Assembly: GCA_051294375.1 (NCBI GenBank)
Contig: CM119270.1
Location: 4,534,152 to 4,598,151, forward strand
DNA: 64,000 bases
DNA from: Paraspadella gotoi
Lineage: Eukaryota > Chaetognatha
Reading direction: 5' to 3'
Below, one piece after another: positions 1 through 15,140 of the stretch. The position numbers and the translations under genes were made by a program. The notes beneath the pieces are model-generated. The model saw only the letters and a list, made by a program, of their open reading frames with translations, had not been told where the DNA came from and made no database searches. Positions within the stretch are counted from its first letter, which is position 1, and each line of letters begins with the position of its first letter.

Positions 1-444
1 CGTAATTTTCTGACACGGACAGATGGACGACTTACCAACAGACACTCACTGATAAAAATAAAGTTTTTAGTTGCACCGTGAGTACTCGCGAAGCGACTCT
101 ATAAGTCACTTTTTGGTTGGTCAGTCTGTTGGTCTATTGGTATGTCTGTCTATCCATCGGTCTGTCCCACTTACCTTAAAAACATTTATAACTTGCCTAT
201 AGTTTGTTGCTCATTTGTTAAAAATCAAATCTAAGCAACTACTGGCGCCGCCTTTTGTTTTTAAAGAAAAGATAAGTAAAAAGAAAAGTAATGCGGCGCA
301 ACACCTTGGAATAACCGTTGCTTGTTTTTTTCTTTTTAAGTATTTTCACTTAATATATTCTGCCATTTTATTGTTTCTCACTTTCGCATAATTTTCTGAG
401 ACGGACAGACGGACGACTTACCAACAGATACTCACTGATAAAAA
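1..444. repeat. Pair of ~57-bp direct repeats
   Basis: Bases 1-57 and 387-444 are near-identical: both read TTTTCTGA, then A/GGACGGACAGA and GACTTACCAACAGA, then ACTCACTGATAAAA. The start-to-start distance is 386 bp. Between them, about 120-170, lies a CT-rich stretch rich in GTCTGT and GGTCTATTGG that resembles the reverse complement of the same motif. No coding potential is seen. The first copy is cut by the window edge, so this may be the end of a longer tandem array. Confidence 0.7.
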
Positions 445-4777
<4,333 letters not shown>

Positions 4778-5743
4778 GAGGAGGAGAACTTTAAGGGGAG
4801 GTGGAGATAAAAATACAACTTTAAAAAACAAGTACTGTCGTCGAACAATTTAAAATTGTGGATAGATTTTTAAAAAAACGATATTGAACTGTTATTTTGT
4901 TTGTTTTTCATGTTTTTTCTTTTTCAATGTTCTGAATACGCGGCCAACAATGATCAAATTGACCTTTCTTCTGCGTTTATAAAAAAAACTATAAATTGTA
5001 AACTGCAGATGTCATCGTAGTTTTAATCCTTTTTTGTTTGATTTTTTTCAAATTTTAATGTTAAGGGAAGAGTTTCAACTGCTGTCGGTTACCAGTTCAT
5101 CCCGTGTCATTCGTTCTTGTTAAATTGCATCGTCTCACCGTTCTATTTTGATTATCTCATAATTTCTTTTTAACCTTTCTATTTTACCTAAATATGTACC
5201 TTAACATATGACCCTAATCCCTAATCTCTAACCCCTAACTCCTAACCCTTACCAAAGATTTCAATTGTATGTTTCTTCCACACCTTTTCAATTTCCTAAG
5301 AGAATCAAGACGATTCGAATTATTATACTTATATATTTTTTTGCATAAAAAATAACAACTTTGTTTTTTTTTAAGTCGCACGCGTCAATAGGATATTTCC
5401 TCGGAGAGGGGGACGCCGAGGAACAAAGGGATTAATTATTTTTAAAAGTAATAAACTAAAGTTTGTTTATTGGAGAGGAGCAAAGGTCGCTACTTCGTTT
5501 GTTTTTTTTATTTGTTTTTGGTTTTTTTTTTTTTGTTTATGTTTCTTTTTATATGCTCCGAGTTTGAGTTAGTTTATTCATGTGTCAATGCCCTCTCAGA
5601 CCTTTTATCTTCTAGTAAATTTGACCGGAAAAACCTTAGTAACAAAGTAAATATATTTATACTAATATATTTTTTCTTTTTCACTTACCCTTTCTCCTAC
5701 TCGCATTCTTTTTCCATTCTCTCTCTCTCTCTCTCCTCTTTCT

Positions 5744-5803
<60 letters not shown>

Positions 5804-5891
5804 CTCTCTCATTAAATGGTAATCTATCTCTCGACTCGCCTTGACTGTGAGACGCGATGCATCTTTTTAACCCTTAACAAATAACCACTGT

Positions 5892-5963
<72 letters not shown>

Positions 5964-6031
5964 TCTGTCTCTCTCTCTCTCACTCTCTCTCCCCTCTCCT
6001 GCACCTTTTTAACCCTTAACAAATAACCACT

Positions 6032-6084
<53 letters not shown>

Positions 6085-6353
6085 AATTTCAAGTCAAATC
6101 GCTTCTTCTTTTATTCTGCATAACCAAAATTTTTTTTCTTTACTTTCGGATTCCTTTTCTTCATCTGCATTCCAGGTCACAACAATTTCTCTTTTTTTTT
6201 TGTCACGAAATTATGAAAGTTAATGAAAGAATAATGAATAAGATTTTCCTTATGTTTTCCATTTATTTTTCTTTAACTATACCTTTTTTTTTATCCTTTT
6301 TTGCTTTGATGATATTCCCGTTATTTCGAAAGTGATATTATCCGAATAAATCA

Positions 6354-6395
<42 letters not shown>

Positions 6396-6500
6396 TCTCT
6401 CTCTCTATCGTCCACCTGTTGTTCCTTCTAGTACTTTTTTTTATTCGACTTATCTCTCGAATCATCATCATCCTCTTCACTCGAAAGTAACAGGCACGGG
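4778..6500. other. KLF 3' flank with CT microsatellites
   Basis: There is no gene here. 4778 to about 5460 is probably 3' UTR and spacer; an AATAAA hexamer lies near 5450 but is not clearly the functional poly(A) signal. CT dinucleotide tracts occupy about 5718-5808, 5892-5998, 6035-6081 and 6356-6408. A 31-bp segment (TTTTTAACCCTTAACAAATA followed by ACCACTGTCCT) occurs at 5863-5893 and again at 6005-6035, so a block of about 142 bp including a CT tract has been tandemly duplicated. Confidence 0.6.
5205..5262. repeat. Degenerate telomere-like TAACCC stretch
   Basis: It reads as repeated CCCTAATC, CTAACCCC and CTAACTCC units on the + strand, about seven imperfect copies of a TAACCC-like hexamer to octamer. 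It is interstitial and degenerate, so it is not a telomere. Similar tracts lie at about 6660-6870 and 47715-47950. Confidence 0.6.
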
Positions 6501-6519
6501 CTGATCTCTTCCTTGGGCG

Positions 6520-6535
6520 ATCATCATCGTCATCG

Positions 6536-6573
<38 letters not shown>

Positions 6574-7076
6574 GTTTTCATTGTCGTCGTCTTCGTCGAT
6601 TTTGTCGTCCTTTTAAGGAAGAAATTTCGGCACTATTCTCCGAGAACGCCCCGTTTTTATTTCTAATACTGAAATTTTATTTGAACCCTAATATAAAAAA
6701 ATTAATCAAATTTTTAACCATTACCCCTAACCTTAACTTAATCCTTTACTTAAATACCTAACTTTAATCCTTATTCCATAACCAAAACTGTAACCAAATT
6801 ACTAACCTAACTCCTAACTCTAATCCCTAACCCATTTCCTATCTTTAAACCCTTAACTTAATTATTAATCCTAAAATTAAAAACAATCCAAAAGTAAAAC
6901 CAAATTTATTTCCGAATTAATGCTGAAATTAGGCGCTTTCGGAAAAGCGGGCCCAACTTTCTCGGTCAATCTGTCTCGATCTTACTGGATTTCTCTTCCT
7001 TCTCATTACCGCATCAAACATCTCATTTCTTTATTTTCCTTTTATAAAAATTCCCTTCCTCGTTTTGTTCCTTTTG

Positions 7077-7119
<43 letters not shown>

Positions 7120-7130
7120 TCGTCGTCGGC
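6520..7130. repeat. Trinucleotide tracts flanking a telomere-like tract
   Basis: A (CAT)n tract at about 6523-6575 is followed at about 6660-6870 by degenerate TAACCC-like units (CCCCTAACC, CCTAACTCC, CCCTAACCC), and then by (GTC)n at 7076-7128. The histidine- and arginine-rich frames produced by these tracts are translation artefacts. The segment ending near 6945 (GAAATTAGGCGCTTTCGG) resembles the end of the telomere-like tract at about 47970 (GAAATTGGACGTTTTGCG), which suggests a dispersed element family. Confidence 0.55.
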
Positions 7131-7919
7131 TTTGTTTATCTTTGGTTCTGTTTACAATCGGAAATCGATTAATTTTGCTCTATTGTTTCCTGCCGAAAAC
7201 GATGATTGTGATTTTGTTGATTTTGTTATTCTTATATTCCGAGTTTATGAACTTTATGTCATGCATTATCTCGCTATTTTCTGCTACTATCTTCATAACA
7301 GTTTAAAAAACAAACAAATAAGAAATGCTTTTCAGAAGTTGTTACTTTCAAAAATATAAATGAAACTAGTATTTATCGTCCAATAGGGTTTCTTTTATTC
7401 GCAAATTACAAATCAATTTTAATTTGTTATTAGGAAAAACTTCCTGCAGCCTTTCTGTGATATAGCACATCTACCAAAAAACAACATAATTATCCCCCAT
7501 TCTTAAACGCCCCCGTTAAAATGCGTCACGTCCTCAGTTTTCGAATGTCCAATCATTTTCAAGTGAACATATCACGTATGAGACTCGGAACTGAATCACT
7601 TGAGTCTTTGCTAGTCATTTTCTCGCCATCCTAAAATCTTTACCCGTTCGGAAAATGAAACTTTCGACTCTCCTCCCAAATATCGTTGCTTCGCGCAAAA
7701 AAAGATTTGGAAATGTAGACATAAATGTAGATATAAATAGATATAAATAAGAAGTGGAAGAGGAAAGAAAATATTTCCGAAACCCAAGGATTTTAAGATG
7801 TGCGAGTCTAATATTTTTTTTGGTAATGAAAATCGTTCACTTTTTATCGTTATTTTTTGTTTATAACCGCTTATAAAAATCGTTTCAATTTCTAAAGTTC
7901 TGTTGTATCGTTGCTATTT

Positions 7920-7940
7920 TGACCTTTGACCTTTTGACCT
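7920..7940 (-). promoter_or_regulatory. Three nuclear-receptor half-sites (DR1 plus DR2)
   Basis: TGACCT occurs at 7920-7925, 7927-7932 and 7935-7940, that is AGGTCA three times on the - strand with spacers of one and two bases. AGGTCA direct repeats with spacer 1 are bound by RXR/HNF4-type receptors. This is a motif match only; no gene start is identified nearby. Confidence 0.4.
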
Positions 7941-8600
7941 TCGAATCGAACGAAGGCTATTTTGAGACATACTCTTAGTCATTCCATTGTAAATACAAAC
8001 ACGGAAAACACTTTTGTATATGGTTATTTTCTTCTTTTAATTTCGAAAACTATAGCTTAGCCTATTGAGTAGCTAGTATATTATTTATTTATTTTAATTT
8101 CCTTTTTTTTTACTAACTGCGTAATTGCTTTCAAGGAGAAAAACTAGTTGGGGAAAATGACATTTATTGGGTGAATACAATGGCCAACTGAAACCGGATC
8201 ATTTTATGAGGAGCGGAGTTGCCAGGAGAATAAATTTATTTCATTATTTTTTTTTGCGGGAGATAAAAAGAAAATAATTTTTGATTAAAATTTTTTTTAA
8301 CATACTGAGAGATACTATCGATATAAAATTATTTCTTCCGTTGTTAATTTGCATGCCAGTTAAATTTGACGCTGACCCATGGTGACCTGACCATAGTAAA
8401 GATGAAGTGAAATAGGGATGAAGTGGGAAAAGCATAAAAATCAACTTTGCGAGATTATTAGCTTTTAATTCATTAGAAATACATTTACACGAATAAAATT
8501 ATTTAAAAAAAATCTCCAAAGAAGATCTTTATTTTTTCTTTTTTTTAATTTTACGAATCGATTGAGGAAACTAGGATTTACCCTAAAACGATATGGGGGG

Positions 8601-8723
8601 GAAATATTAACCAATTAGCGAGCTTGAAATATTGACCAATTAGCGAGCTTGGGTCGAGTGCAGAGAGAAACTTTAAAAGTCAAAGACGCTCAGTTTTTCT
8701 CGCTTTAATTCAAAATGGCGGCC
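8601..8723 (+). promoter_or_regulatory. Tandem CCAAT boxes with YY1-like motif
   Basis: A 25-bp unit is tandemly duplicated at 8601-8625 and 8626-8650 with one mismatch, so that two CCAAT boxes (8611-8615 and 8636-8640) lie exactly 25 bp apart. AAAATGGCGGCC at 8712-8723 resembles a YY1 site, often found at the start site of TATA-less promoters. The ATG within it opens only a 12-codon frame. This is a candidate core promoter with no gene attached. Confidence 0.35.
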
Positions 8724-10199
8724 AAAAAACTTATAACCGTTAAAACAAACTAGATCTGCCCATTAATAAAATCTTTTAAATTCAACTTAACATCTGAATT
8801 AAATTTAAAACAAAGCCAACTTATATATGAATCAAATTTGCGTGTTTAGCGAAAGTAACTATTTAACACATTAATAGACTATTGAATTATATAAAATACT
8901 CTTTGCAAGTGCTTCGTTTTATGGCCGTCAATTCGATGAGAGCTACCCCGTTTTTTTTTCATGAGTATTAGCACTTTAGTCAAAGTTTAAGTATGGAAAT
9001 GACAAAAACAATGAATGTATGCGAAACAAACTAATGGCTTTTGCTTAAACGTTACAAAATATAAATACGTTCTAAAAAGAAAATCTGCGACTCTGCATTA
9101 GCCAAATGTCTCATGACAAGTTTGACCCTTGTTAAACGGGAATCCATCATAATATATGATACATTTAATTTCGTACGATGCTTCATTCTTCATAATAATA
9201 GAAGTAATGATAATAATAATAATCGCGTAATCTAATCTCACTGTTTTTAATTTCATTTTGACGTCAGACTTCTCGACTCAACGATAATTATAACGATTCA
9301 GTAATAAAAAAAAAATTAGAAACATTAAATTAATTTCTCAAAGTCCGTTTCTCAAAAACCGAGGTCTTTGTCACTTCGCTATAACAGGGATTTAACTGAG
9401 GAAATTCGCTAAACTGGAAAAGAATTCGCTAAAAAACGGGTAAAAATTCGATTAAACGGGGAATTTGCGGAGAAAGGCGTTGAAAGAGGTTTGGGCTCCG
9501 GGTGTAAAGCGACATTTTTCACGACTGCGGGGGGAAAAAAACTGAAATAAAATTTTTTTGAGAAAAATCGCCATTTTTTGGTTTTTTGAAAGCCACGAAA
9601 CTTGGGTTAAGCTTCAACTAAATTTTCTACTTTTAAAGATCTGCAATAAGTTTTGTTTTGTTTTTTTTTTTTTCGTTTTTTTAGGCTGGAGGAATTGATG
9701 ATAAGAAGGTTAATTTAGTTTTTTGTTTTGTTTTTTCGTTCGTTTTGTTTCGAGGTTAAATCGATTAAGTTTCGTTAATAAAAAATTCATGCGGTTTATC
9801 TTATTCTACGCGTATTTGTTTTTTATAACATTTCTTTTTTTATCTTCGACGATTTGGTCGTGGTAGAGAAAAAATGACGAAATAATAATAAAGAGAAGGA
9901 AAAATGAAGACGACTCGTTTTTCGTTGTGTACTTCTTTTGTTTGGTTGGGGGGGGGAGTGGGTGGGGAAGGTAAGTTTAAATTTCGACGGGTAAGTGCGA
10001 AATTAGCAACCCACGCAAGACGCAACCTTTTTTTTTTAGTTTTTAAGTTTTGATTAATTAATTAATCGATTAATTTCGTTCGTGTTCGAATAGAGTCGAA
10101 GAGTTAATATTAATATGTATTAATATTATTTTTTTTTGTCTCACTTGTTTGTTTGTTGAACAAGAAAGGATTTTTCTTCAATTGAACGAGATCGTTTAT

Positions 10200-10560
10200 C
10201 GATCACATAAAAATCGTCGTCGTGCGCATGCGTCGAACTAAAACTGACGCGCGGCGCCAAGAAATGGGACATTGCCAAAATGTCGGACACAAATCAAAGA
10301 ATTTGTGTTTTTTTTTTAGCGGGGGGGGGCGCAATAAATCGCAATAAATCGGTGCCATAATTAGTATGCAGTTTTTATTGTTTTGTTTTTGTTTTTATTG
10401 TTCGAGCCAACGGAATCGGCGGCTGATGAAACAATAATTGCGATTTCTGAGCTAAAAATAGATTTGGGCGCGCGAGGAAAGATTTAGCGCCCAGGGAAGA
10501 AGGATTTGGCGCTGATCGCCGTGAACGAGGGGCGGACGCCGAAATCCAGATGGTTTAATA
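10200..10560. promoter_or_regulatory. CpG-containing promoter-like block with NRF1-type palindrome
   Basis: In an otherwise AT-rich region this block carries TGCGCATGCG (10223-10232, the NRF1 core palindrome), GACGCGCGGCGCC just after it, and further GCGC-rich sequence to about 10550. No exon is recognisable downstream before 15 kb. Promoter identity is inferred only from composition and motif. Confidence 0.3.
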
Positions 10561-11698
10561 CATGAAAATTGTATTTTATTTTTTAAAATCGGGTTTCCTA
10601 CTTTCTACTGTTAAATAATAATTGTAATTGTAATTGTTTTTTTTTTTCCAAGACGATGATCCTTTCAAGATTTGGATATTTTTTTTTAGTTTATTTGTTT
10701 GTTTTTTTGTTTTTGTTTTTGTTTTTGTTCGTTTAGTTTTGTGTTTTCGTTTTAGGATTAAAATTTAGACGCATTTCTTTGTTTTTGTTTTGTTTTGTTT
10801 TGTTTGTAAATTGGATTCAGTCCTCTGGTACCATGGCCTCCGTCTTTCGGATTGGCGTTTTTTTGTTTTGGGCGGGAAAGTATGATACTCATGTTTTTTT
10901 GTGTTTTTTTTTTTTGGAGGGGGTAGTTTATTGTTTTGTTTTTTGGAACAATTTTCAATTACCAGATGCGACAACAAATTCTAAAAAACAATTAAATTCA
11001 TCACGTAGAAGACGATCGAGATACTAAGAACAACTTTGTTTTGAATACAATTATATTTAGCAAAGCAAACATTCGAGGGGGTAGGGAAGAAAGAAGGACA
11101 CGTACATATATAAGCAATATATTTAATGAACGATAAACTTGCCTAGAAAGTTTTATGTTTTCTTTTAATCATTCTTTCAAACACTATCGGGGTATTCAGA
11201 GTTCATTCATTGTTGTATTTCGAACATCGTTACGTTTTAAGTAAACGGCGCGGTCACGATTATTTTGTTGGTTCCACGAATTTAATTTATATATTAAAAA
11301 AAAACGATTATAAACCATCGCGAGACGACAGATTTGCTTTATATTCGGGATTCGAATCGTTTAGCTAAAATTTAACTAAACTTTCAAATCTCGAATGACG
11401 TCGTCTTTTTTTTTTTTTGCGTTTAACAGACAGAAGTTCATGGGCTTGAGCTGATTTTTTTTCTTTTTTTTTTTGGACAAAGGAGAAAGCCCTGTTTCCT
11501 TTGTCACGCTACCAGCAACTACCTTTTTAAGCAAAGGAAGTCGAGGCACGTTTTGTTTAAAAAAATATTTCTATTTTTTCCTCTATCTTTTTTATCTGAA
11601 AAAAAAAAAGAGAGAAAGAACTTTACTTTTTTCGTTTCGTTTCGATGGAAAAAGAAGGGACGCTTGTTCTTTTGTTTCCGAAAAGGGAAAATAGCGAT

Positions 11699-11984
11699 AG
11701 ACGCCGAGAGAGGGCCTTAAAATCATAGTCGAACAAAACAGCAAAGACTGACCGAATAAGTCCGACCAACGCTCTCGGCGTCTTCTTTTTCTTCCGCTTC
11801 CAACTTTATTACTTTTTTTTTTTTATCATCACGTCCTTTTCTGTCACGGCAACTGTTTTTTATGTCACAATGGTTGTTGTGACAAAAGCCCATCGCCATC
11901 GCCTCGACGATCTTCGTCATGACAGACGTGTCATCGATACGAGGGTTTCAGTGTGATAGAATCGCAGTGACAAGAACCATGGAG
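11699..11984. promoter_or_regulatory. Inverted repeats and clustered TGTCA sites
   Basis: GACGCCGAGAG near 11700 and CTCTCGGCGTC near 11771 are inverted arms about 60 bp apart. TGTCACAA (11863-11870) and TTGTGACA (11877-11884) form a perfect 8-bp inverted repeat with a 6-bp spacer. ATGACA (11919-11924) and TGTCAT (11929-11934) form a perfect 6-bp inverted repeat with a 4-bp spacer. Single TGTCA/TGACA copies lie at about 11842 and 11968. TGTCA is the core of TALE homeodomain (MEIS/TGIF) sites, so this may be an enhancer. Confidence 0.3.
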
Positions 11985-12784
11985 TGATTTTAAACACTCG
12001 TGGTGATAATTATCACTGCTGAAAGGATATGAGTGATTTTTTTCTTTTCGTCGGTGAATGACGAAAATTTAATATTGATCGGAGTAGCGTAAGTATGTAT
12101 ATTAACATAATACTTCTCCGGCAATCTTTAAAATCAGATCAGTAGGTAAATTTCATACTGTGACCGAGTGGCAGGCAAGCAACGTACATGCTTGCTTAGT
12201 AGTTTTTTCAAGAATTCATTTGTACAAGCCGGTAAACGTTTTCACCTGCTCTTCAGTCAAGTATTTTAATAATCGCATGATTATTGACGAGTACATTTTT
12301 ATCTCATTGTGTTCTGACCCGGTTGTAGGCATGATTGCTTACTCACAGGTCTTTAGTATTTTGTAGTACAAGTTTTATTTTGACCGAGCAGAAGTAGGCA
12401 TGTCGCATACTCGCTAATCGAGTTTACGGTCCCCATTTTTTTTTTCCAAGGACCCTTTTTTAAGAACTCGCATGCTGAGAATTTTTTAATGCACGCACAT
12501 GCAAATGCGTGTACACGCAGTCACGATGGGAATGCAGTAAAATCATATATGTATATCGCGGGACAGAACATTGTATCGTTGTTGTTGTTTTCATTTATAT
12601 TTGGGCGCTATTGTATCTTGAAATGGGAGAATTAATTAATGGTTGATGTAACAATAACGTTAATTTTGTTATTGTTTTTTTGTTTTGTTTTGTTTTTGGT
12701 GTTCATATTGTACGTCTCGCGACTGCCCGCGCAGCAGACAATCGTCACGTTCCAAGCGTCGGGCACCGGGCGGTCCAAAGAGTT

Positions 12785-12870
12785 GTCTTTGTTGTCATCA
12801 TCGTCGTCGTCACTGTCGTCGTCACTCGTCATCGTCGTCGTCGCTGTCGTCGTCATCGTCGTCGTTTTTA
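12785..12870. repeat. (GTC/ATC)n microsatellite
   Basis: Runs of TCGTCG, TCATCG and CTGTCG from about 12793 to 12866. The valine/serine/arginine-rich frames here are by-products of the repeat. The surroundings from 12600 to 13060 contain further ATC-rich stretches. Confidence 0.7.
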
Positions 12871-13097
12871 TCCATTTTTTTTCATCGTCGTCATCATTTT
12901 CGTCTTTAATTATTGTTTACTTTCGTTTTCTGATTTGATGAGTTTTTTTTTATTGTGATATTTCTTTTATCATCATCGTTAATCTCGGTTGTCATCATTT
13001 TTAATCAGCTTCTCTCTCCATCATCATATCATCATCGCCATCATCGTCGTTATCATCACCGGGTTGGATGTCATTTGGAAGTCGCCCACTTTTTCTC

Positions 13098-13163
13098 GAA
13101 TTCATTTTCCTTCCCAACGCTCGGGAATCAGCCAGTGGCCTCCGTCCGTGCGAATTACGGGAA
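13098..13163 (+). repeat. Dispersed ~66-bp repeat, copy 1
   Basis: It shares AATTCATTTTC, CGGGAATCAGCC, GGCCTCC, CCGTGCGAATTACGGGAA with a second copy at 13786-13852, about 690 bp downstream in the same orientation. The two copies differ at roughly ten positions. It is GC-richer than its surroundings; probably part of a mobile element family of unknown type. Confidence 0.6.
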
Positions 13164-13785
13164 GTCGGACGAGGCATACTTTTTGGCGGTCATTTTTTCG
13201 CGGCTTATTTATAAATAGAAATAGTATAATAGTCCTTTATGAAATCGAGATTTATTTTGGGTCATCATTTTTTACTCTTCCGATCTTGAGACTGAAAAGT
13301 AACCCGAAGAAAATTGGTGTTTCTGTAAAGGTTAATAAAGAGAAAACTTAAAAAGAGAGAAAAAATATTTTTAAACCATGGACATGGTTAAGAATAAAGC
13401 AGAAAATAAAATTTACTTAAAATAGATAAAAATTTAATAAGAAACAAAAAATAACATTAAATAAAGTAGGAAAAACATTACATATCTAATAAATTTAACA
13501 AAATAGCTATTTTTAACTTTTAATATTTAATTATTAACCGCCAAGAGACACTAATCGGAACTGCTTGGTTTTTGTTTTTAGTTTTTATCAGATTCAGTCT
13601 TTAGTTTTTTTCATCCTCTTTTTTTTTTTAATCATATCAACATTTGCATATATTCTTTCACCTTGTATTATATACGACCTGTGATTAGGAATTTTCGAAA
13701 TGCTTCTAGTTTGAGCATCATCATTTTCATGATTATCATTATCATCTTTATCTTCATTATGACGACTAGAAGGCCCGCTCATTCT

Positions 13786-13852
13786 CAAATTCATTTTCGT
13801 TCCTGACGCGCGGGAATCAGCCTGAGGCCTCCATCCGTGCGAATTACGGGAA
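13786..13852 (+). repeat. Dispersed ~66-bp repeat, copy 2
   Basis: This is the second copy of the element at 13098-13163. It lies about 180 bp upstream of a SINE-like segment and may belong to the same composite element. Confidence 0.6.
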
Positions 13853-14029
13853 CTAAGATCACTTATGGTCTGTAATGGTGAACTTTTTTATTTGTTGTAT
13901 ATTTTGGGTCATCATTTCAAATCATTTCATTTCATTTGGTGCCAAAAATTTTGTCCACTGACTTTTGTCTGTCTGACATGTGGTCGGGCATTCCATAAGT
14001 TCACCCAGCCTATAAGCATGACTTCTTCG

Positions 14030-14470
14030 GTCGGGACCCGGTGGCTCATTGAGTAAAGCCATCAGCTCTTAACCAGTAGGTACCTGCGGGAAGGTTGAGG
14101 ATGGCCGTAAGCCGCCTTGGGGGCGTGGAAAACCCTCAAGCCTGGTTCCTAGCCCAGGACCCGTTCCAAGGCAGCTATAGGGGGTTAAAGAAGTTGCGTA
14201 TAGTACTCTTCAGCTGCCTTTTTTTCCCATTTTTATATGTACCTTTTCTTCATCTTGAGTTGAATTTTTTTTTTATCTGTCGTGTGATTGGGAAAACCGT
14301 TTCAAATCATTTCAATTCATTTCAATTCATTCAATCCATTTAATTTATTTATTTCTTTTTTTTTCTTTTTTTCATCTTTAGTTTGACATTTGGTTCCAGG
14401 CCCAGGACCCGTTCCATTGCTACCTGGGGGGCACAGAAGATACGGATAGTAGTCTTCAGCCCACTAAGCA
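14030..14470 (+). mobile_element. SINE-like element with tRNA-like head, partly duplicated
   Basis: GTGGCTCATTGAGTAAAGCC at 14041 resembles a tRNA A box and D arm, followed by CAGCTCTTAACCAGTAGG like a Lys-type anticodon arm. A clear B box (GGTTCGANNCC) is not visible, so it is not a functional tRNA gene. A segment with GGTTCCTAGCCCAGGACCC at about 14142 recurs as GGTTCCAGGCCCAGGACCC at about 14391, each followed about 50 bases later by TAGTA..CTTCAGC, indicating an internal duplication or a second truncated copy. SINE identity is inferred. Confidence 0.45.
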
Positions 14471-15140
14471 CCTTATCCACAGTTTGAAATCCTTTGTTTT
14501 TGTATGCAGCATTTATTTAACTTCATTTAAATTAATTTCATATAATTTTCATTTTTGGTGGTTTTTTTTTTCTTTTTTTCATCATTAGTATGAAATCCTG
14601 TTTTTGTATGCCGCATTCATTTCAATTCATTTTAATTCATTTCGAATAGTATTCATTTTTCTTGGGTTTTTATTTATTTTTTCCTTTTCTTAATCTTTAG
14701 TTTGACATCCTCTGTTGTTGTAAGCCACATTCATGTCTATTCATTTTAATTCATTTAATTTCTTTTTTTCTTTTTCTTTATCTTTAGTTTGACATCCTTT
14801 GTTTTTGTAAGCCGCATTCATTTCAATTCATTTGAATTTATTTCATTTCTTTTTTCCTTTTCTTCATCTTTAGTTTGACATCCTTGTTTTTGTAAGCCGC
14901 ACTCATTTCAATTCATTTGAATTTATTTCATTTCTTTTTTCCTTTTCTTCATCTTTAGTTTGACATCCTTTGTTTTTGTAAGCCGCATTCATTTCAATTC
15001 ATTTTAATTCATTTCATATAGTTTTCATTTTTTGTGGGCTTTTTCTTTCTTTTTTATTTTCTTCATCCACTGGCATCTACTGTTTTTGTAAACCGTATTC
15101 ATTTCAATTCATTTTAATTCTTTTTCATATATCATATCAT
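14370..15140 (+). repeat. ~86-bp tandem satellite
   Basis: About eight imperfect copies of a unit containing CTTCATCTTTAGTTTGACAT, CCTTTGTTTTTGTAAGCCGC and ATTCATTTCAATTCATTT. Successive TTTGACATCC motifs lie about 85-88 bp apart between 14700 and 14970. It is followed by (CATTT)n at about 15338-15380. No coding potential. Confidence 0.75.

Noticed and set aside
6513-6761. Polyhistidine open frame
   Set aside because: An artefact of a (CAT)n tract followed by telomere-like repeats.
14041-14110. Functional tRNA-Lys gene
   Set aside because: A-box and anticodon-arm resemblance only; no B box, no matching acceptor stem.
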